DNA of 64,000 bases from Rostratula benghalensis (taxonomy: Eukaryota; Chordata; Aves; Charadriiformes; Rostratulidae). Positions 62,491-64,000 of this stretch are shown here, piece by piece. Numbering within the stretch: position 1 is the stretch's first letter; each line of letters begins with the position of its first letter. The notes under the pieces were generated by a model that ran no database searches, was not told where the DNA came from, and worked only from the letters and a program-made list of their open reading frames with translations. The position numbers and the translations under genes were made by a program. The stretch spans positions 2,359,898 to 2,423,897 of the forward strand of contig VXAI01000068.1 in NCBI GenBank assembly GCA_013399305.1, in the 5' to 3' direction.

Positions 62491-62520
62491 TTTTTTTGTT
62501 TGTTTGTTTGTTTGGGTTTT
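62491..62520. repeat. (GTTT)n repeat within the TMEM163 3' UTR
   Basis: TTTTTTTGTTTGTTTGTTTG units. GU-rich when transcribed. Confidence 0.85.
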
Positions 62521-62835
62521 TTTCCCAAGTATGCTATCGATTCCTGTGACAATAGAAAACATGCAGTTTGCAGTTTTGACCCTGCTGCCATGTTGTATAT
62601 TCCAGAGTGAAAGTGTTTCTTAATGGTGTGGTAAGCCTGTGGGTAAAGAAGTGCCAGTTCCAGATCTCGTTTTTTTCCCCCCTCCCCTGGCCTGTATTTT
62701 CCCCAAACGTGTGCTGTACCAGGAGAACAATCCTTGCTCATCTCTTTGGCTACCAGAGTATCCTATGGAGAGCCTGGATACCAAGAGCTGTGTTGCTTAA
62801 ATCACTTCAGTAGCTACTTCCTCACCCCTCATTCA

Positions 62836-62841
62836 AATAAA
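62836..62841 (+). terminator. Candidate proximal poly(A) signal AATAAA
   Basis: Canonical hexamer 563 bases after the TMEM163 stop codon, followed within 50 bases by a T-rich tract (CTTTTTTTAATC near 62889), as expected for a downstream element. It would give a 3' UTR of roughly 0.6 kb. Confidence 0.5.
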
Positions 62842-63299
62842 TGTCCAGAAAGAGCAGGTACAAACCTTGCTGTGATCAGAGAGATACTTTTTTTAATCCC
62901 AAATTAACCAAAACTATACCTCTTCAATTTGAATTGTTGGTGGTTTTTTTTTTTTTTTTTTCCTTAACAAAACACTGTTCATAGCTTTGCATGGACCAAA
63001 CAAGCACACACAGTATTACTGTACAGACCAAAGCCAAAAGGAGTCGTGCAAGGAAGAGGAGCTGCTGGAGGAATGGGCTTTTCATCTTCTCTTATACTTT
63101 ATGCAGACGTAGCAGCGTGTGTGACTCTGTGGTTGCTCTGTAGTCTGACGATGGCACAGCAGTGGCTCAGTCTGGTGGTGAGGTACAGATCTCTTTATTA
63201 GATTTAGATTGTCCTGTAAAGTGTTGCTCACCTTCCATCACACATCTGATATATTACTTAATAGCAGGTTAAATTATCAAAGAATCTTGATGTAGAATC

Positions 63300-63305
63300 A
63301 ATAAA
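63300..63305 (+). terminator. Candidate distal poly(A) signal AATAAA
   Basis: Second canonical hexamer, about 1.03 kb after the stop codon. It is followed by ATTTTATACAGTATCTGTAAG, which is T/G-rich. Use of this site would give a 3' UTR of about 1 kb. Confidence 0.5.
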
Positions 63306-63404
63306 TCTGGTATCTATTTTATACAGTATCTGTAAGTAACATTTGAAAACTTATTTCCAGAATGTATCATAGAACAAAGTCTTCCTGTATAGCAGCCTAT
63401 TAAA

Positions 63405-64000
63405 CTGGATTCTCTGGCTATACCCACTTTCTCTTGATTTCTATACATTCTAGGTTGGTTTTCACAACGCAGAACCACTGTTGTTGCTTCTGTTTATCAC
63501 AGGTGGACTGAAAAATAGCCAGCCCACTTCAGAGTTTGAAATAGGACCCTGGTAAGCAGCTGAGTATCTAGAAATGCCCGTTTCTAGCTACACGACAAGA
63601 GACTACATCAACTAGAGCAGATTTATGATTAGTCTGATTTTTGTTACTGCTGCCTTGTGGTGTTAAAACTGTATTTCCCATCATTTATCACTCAGTAAGT
63701 TCTCAGCCAGATCCTGAGGGTCTTTAGTAAAAGCCAACTCCGGACCACCCAAAGGTTTGAATGACCTGCCAGTGCCTTTATGAGCTGCACGATACTGGAA
63801 AGATGACACTCAGTTCTGCTTGACCCAGAACATTCCTTATGGCAACACAGAATCATTGAGTGGTTTGGGTTGAAGGGAAGGGACCCTAGAGATCATTGAG
63901 CTCCAACCCCCCTTGCACTGGGCAGGGACACCCAGGCCATTGAAAGTATGTAGGACATTCAGACCAACACCCAGCTCAAACATTGAACAATTCTGTTAAA
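63405..64000. other. 3' flank of TMEM163
   Basis: Sequence after the last candidate poly(A) signal. I see no gene. A CR1 fragment starts near 63846. Confidence 0.6.
63846..63940 (-). mobile_element. CR1 3'-end fragment, antisense
   Basis: ACAGAATCATTGAGTGGTTT, GATCATTGAGCTCCAACCCC and GCACTGGGCAGGGACACCC match the antisense CR1 3' end. It lies downstream of TMEM163 and may continue, diverged, toward the window end. Confidence 0.88.

Larger units (their letters stand above)
1..63404 (+). other. TMEM163: TMEM163 gene body (3' portion), partial at the 5' end
   Basis: Six exons on the + strand splice in frame into the last 181 residues of transmembrane protein 163, also called SV31 or ZNT11. 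It is a six-helix synaptic-vesicle, lysosomal and plasma-membrane protein that exports zinc and resembles the cation diffusion facilitator (SLC30) family. All five complete introns are GT-AG, and the codon phases match at every junction. Counting back from the stop codon places the first full codon at residue 109 of a 289-residue protein, the human length as I remember it. The exons for residues 1-107 were not recognised in the first 24 kb. The promoter and CpG island must therefore be outside the window. The 3' limit is uncertain because several poly(A) signals are present. Confidence 0.9.
62274..63404 (+). other. TMEM163: TMEM163 3' untranslated region (end uncertain)
   Basis: The sequence after the stop codon is non-coding and has three plausible polyadenylation signals: AATAAA at 62836-62841, AATAAA at 63300-63305 and ATTAAA at 63399-63404. 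A GTTT-rich stretch at 62491-62520 and a long T-run at 62942-62960 lie inside it and could affect stability or cleavage choice. I cannot tell from sequence alone which signal is used, so the end is set at the last one. Confidence 0.55.

Noticed and set aside
1..64000. tRNA, rRNA, snoRNA, CRISPR and prokaryotic features
   Set aside because: No cloverleaf, box motifs, spaced direct-repeat arrays or ribosome-binding-site-linked ORFs were seen. The sequence is vertebrate intronic DNA.

Overview
This is vertebrate nuclear DNA, almost certainly from a bird. It has long AT-rich introns, at least nine fragments of the avian CR1 retrotransposon (3' ends with ATTCTATG-type tails, C-terminal pieces of the CR1 reverse-transcriptase ORF), one solo LTR of an avian endogenous retrovirus type, and GT-AG splicing. 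There are no prokaryotic genes, operons or CRISPR arrays.

The only gene supported by protein-level evidence is TMEM163 (SV31/ZNT11), a zinc-efflux membrane protein of the cation diffusion facilitator type. It runs on the + strand. Six coding exons are present, at 24025-24068, 25200-25291, 42494-42590, 55043-55154, 60696-60837 and 62213-62273. They join in frame with matching phases and give the C-terminal 181 residues plus part of one more codon. In human numbering this is about residues 108-289, ending in the family C terminus MVPRVRQTRHYEMFE. The first about 107 residues (cytosolic N-terminus and first membrane helix) were not found and should lie upstream of this window. The exons are probably 3-8 of 8.

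Layout: 1-24024 is intron, with CR1 copies, a MIR-like pair and scattered chance ORFs. 24025-25291 holds two short exons 1.1 kb apart that encode the TM2 region with the metal-site aspartates. 25292-42493 is a 17-kb intron with CR1 and an ancient repeat. 42494-42590 is the TM3 exon. 42591-55042 is a 12-kb intron with candidate conserved regulatory blocks. 55043-55154 is the TM4 exon. 55155-60695 is an intron holding the best-preserved CR1 ORF and a solo LTR that ends 113 bp before the next exon. 60696-62273 holds the TM5/TM6 and C-terminal exons. 62274 to about 63.3-63.4 kb is the 3' UTR with several polyadenylation signals, followed by 3' flank ending in another CR1.

I found no previously undescribed multi-gene system. 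The items most worth a second look are a dense cluster of palindromes 160 bp after the 44-nt exon, a perfect PBX/MEIS-type site inside an inverted repeat in the third intron, a TAATTA-rich block at 52.5-52.9 kb, an inverted CR1 pair flanking the two short exons, the solo LTR next to an exon, and a few unassigned open reading frames.
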